7,500 nucleotides of DNA from contig JANYBY010000387.1 of assembly GCA_025360565.1 (NCBI GenBank), forward strand, positions 1-7,500, given 5' to 3'. Position numbers and translations under genes: made by a program. Positions 6,561 to 7,500 of this stretch are shown in pieces (position 1 is the stretch's first letter; each line of letters starts with the position of its first letter). The notes beneath the pieces are model-generated. The model did not search any database. It had not been told where the DNA came from and saw only the letters and a list, made by a program, of their open reading frames with translations. Source of the DNA: Bacteroidota bacterium (GTDB lineage Bacteria > Bacteroidota > Bacteroidia > B-17B0 > Aurantibacillaceae).

Positions 6561-6575
6561 TCCGCCACAAGCGGA
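6561..6575 (+). promoter_or_regulatory. small hairpin at the predicted 5' end of the sdh mRNA
   Basis: TCCGC at 6561-6565 and GCGGA at 6571-6575 form a perfect five-pair stem with four G-C pairs around the loop CACAA, with a possible G-U pair below it (6560 with 6576). In an otherwise AT-rich spacer it sits exactly where the transcript is predicted to begin, so it may protect the 5' end from decay or bind a regulator. It is too short and has no T-tract for a terminator. Confidence 0.35.
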
Positions 6576-6598
6576 TTAAGCATTAATTCAAAGGTATT

Positions 6599-7267
6599 AT
6601 GAGCAAAAAATCAGGATTTTTATCTTCCTCCATCGGCAAAAAATTTATAATGGGAATAACAGGTTTATTCCTTATTTCTTTTTTGGTTATCCATGTAAGT
6701 TTAAACAGCGCCATTTTTTTTAACGATGGCGGCGAAACATTTAACGCAGGTGCCGATTTTATGGCGCACAACCCAGTAATAAGAATCCTCGAAATTGGTT
6801 TATTTGCCGGATTGCTCCTGCACATTTTTCAGGCATTGGTATTAACATTAGAAAATCGTAAAGCTCGCCCTACTCCTTACGAAGTTGTAAATGGTGCCGC
6901 TAACAGCAAATGGTATTCACGTTCAATGGGCATTTTAGGTTCTTTACTTTTAATATTCTTAGTCGTTCACTTAGGTAATTTTTGGGTGCCCACAAAAGTG
7001 GCGGTGTTCTCGCATACCGAACACAATACTTTTAACAGTATGAAAGAAGTTTTTGCGTGCTGGTATTTTGTAGCAATTTATTTGGTGGGCGTAACAAGTT
7101 TGTTGTTTCACTTGCTTCACGGCTTTCAATCTGCTTTTCAATCGTTAGGATTAAATCATAAAAAATACACGCCCCTCATTAAAAAAACGGGCCTTTGGTT
7201 CTCTATCATTGTATGCGCATTATTTGCTGCAATGCCAGTTACCATGTTCTTAGGAATAATAAAATAA
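6599..7267 (+). CDS. sdhC: succinate dehydrogenase cytochrome b558-type membrane subunit
   Basis: A 222-residue membrane anchor of the succinate:quinone oxidoreductase (complex II), expected to pass electrons between SdhB and menaquinone. Five hydrophobic helices fall at about 17-40, 60-82, 108-129, 150-175 and 197-220, as in the single-subunit, di-heme type-B family. Histidines H32, H75, H124 and H174 lie within helices 1-4 and are the likely axial ligands of two b hemes. H171 is an extra, and HGFQSAFQSLG (174-184) is a typical family segment. The start is ATG 6599 with a weak AAAGG (6590-6594) four bases upstream, and the KKSGFLSSSIGKK opening suits a cytoplasmic N-terminus. It is the first gene of the sdh operon, behind the predicted promoter, and 33 bases before sdhA. 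Direction in vivo (succinate oxidation or fumarate reduction) cannot be decided from this subunit. Confidence 0.95.
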   Translation: MSKKSGFLSSSIGKKFIMGITGLFLISFLVIHVSLNSAIFFNDGGETFNAGADFMAHNPVIRILEIGLFAGLLLHIFQALVLTLENRKARPTPYEVVNGAANSKWYSRSMGILGSLLLIFLVVHLGNFWVPTKVAVFSHTEHNTFNSMKEVFACWYFVAIYLVGVTSLLFHLLHGFQSAFQSLGLNHKKYTPLIKKTGLWFSIIVCALFAAMPVTMFLGIIK

Positions 7268-7300
7268 TTCAATCGTAAATAAAAAATTGTAAATAATATT

Positions 7301-7500
7301 ATGGCAAGTTCATCAAAATTAAACGCTAAAGTTCCTGAAGGGGTTTTAGAAAACAAATGGACAAAGTACCGTTCCACAGTTCATCTTGTTAACCCGGCCA
7401 ACAAGCGCAGCCTCGAGATAATTGTTGTTGGCTCTGGTTTGGCGGGCTCTTCGGCCGCGGCCTCTTTAGCCGAAATGGGTTACAAAGTAAAAGTATTTTG
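7301..7500 (+). CDS. sdhA: succinate dehydrogenase/fumarate reductase flavoprotein subunit, 5' part only
   Basis: The first 66 codons of a gene that runs off the right edge. After a 38-residue family-typical lead (KWTKYRSTVHLVNPANKRS) comes an FAD-binding Rossmann strand-turn-helix, IIVVGSGLAGSSAAASLAE, with the GxGxxG motif at 44-49. It is the catalytic, FAD-carrying subunit that oxidises succinate to fumarate or does the reverse. The active-site and FAD-attachment histidine regions lie outside the window. It starts 33 bases after sdhC; that spacer is AT-only apart from two C or G positions in each half and contains GTAAATAA twice (7275-7282, 7289-7296), with no Shine-Dalgarno. Bacteroidota members are usually about 640 residues, so most of the gene is missing here. 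Confidence 0.93.
   Translation, partial: MASSSKLNAKVPEGVLENKWTKYRSTVHLVNPANKRSLEIIVVGSGLAGSSAAASLAEMGYKVKVF

Noticed and set aside
6386..6825. Two minus-strand frames of 65 and 80 codons around the start of sdhC
   Set aside because: They are antisense to the ligase-like gene end, the sdh promoter and sdhC itself; no start signal and no recognisable domain.
7275..7296. GTAAATAA repeated twice between sdhC and sdhA as a possible regulatory site
   Set aside because: Eight-base AT-rich direct repeats are expected by chance in such spacers, and the genes are clearly co-transcribed.
7156..7377. A 73-codon minus-strand frame across the sdhC-sdhA junction
   Set aside because: It is antisense to two clear sdh genes and carries no recognisable protein features.
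1..7500. Mobile element, CRISPR array, tRNA or rRNA
   Set aside because: No terminal inverted repeats with a transposase, no spaced identical repeats and no cloverleaf or rRNA-like stretch were seen on either strand.

Overview
The window comes from a member of the Bacteroidota. This is inference from several signs: AT-rich DNA with almost no Shine-Dalgarno sequences, start regions rich in A and T, a promoter matching the Bacteroidota -33 TTG / -7 TAnnTTTG pattern ahead of the succinate dehydrogenase genes, a DUF4292-type lipoprotein, and a cytochrome b558-type SdhC followed directly by SdhA. Genus cannot be decided from this sequence. It reads as core chromosome; no insertion sequence, phage gene, CRISPR array or RNA gene was seen.

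Layout from left to right: (1) bases 1-189 hold no convincing gene, only a possible fragment on the minus strand at the left edge. (2) A plus-strand gene (190-858) encodes a small exported Rieske iron-sulfur lipoprotein with a twin-arginine-like signal. (3) A tight four-gene minus-strand operon fills 5836 down to 875. It runs sugar-phosphate nucleotidyltransferase, TPR lipoprotein, DUF4292 lipoprotein, EnvC-like murein hydrolase activator, and each junction is an overlap (11, 8 and 35 bases). (4) A 63-base divergent spacer separates it from a plus-strand 2'-5' RNA ligase-like phosphoesterase (5900-6433). (5) A 165-base spacer carries a good promoter and a small hairpin, then sdhC (6599-7267) and the start of sdhA (7301 to the window edge).

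How the genes work together: the operon looks like an envelope-building unit. It combines an activated-sugar enzyme, two lipoproteins anchored on the periplasmic side (one in a family I associate with LolA/LolB-like folds), and a catalytically dead LytM protein expected to switch on a peptidoglycan amidase. From memory, this order (nucleotidyltransferase, TPR, DUF4292, M23/EnvC) recurs in other Bacteroidota, so the four proteins may serve one process. The sdhCA genes belong to the membrane-bound succinate:menaquinone oxidoreductase; sdhB is expected just past the right edge. The Rieske lipoprotein is also redox-related but stands alone, with no cytochrome partner beside it.

Nothing here proves a wholly new system. 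The best leads are the overlapping envelope operon with its TTG start and poly-A overlap, the Tat-like Rieske lipoprotein, and the hairpin at the predicted 5' end of the sdh transcript.
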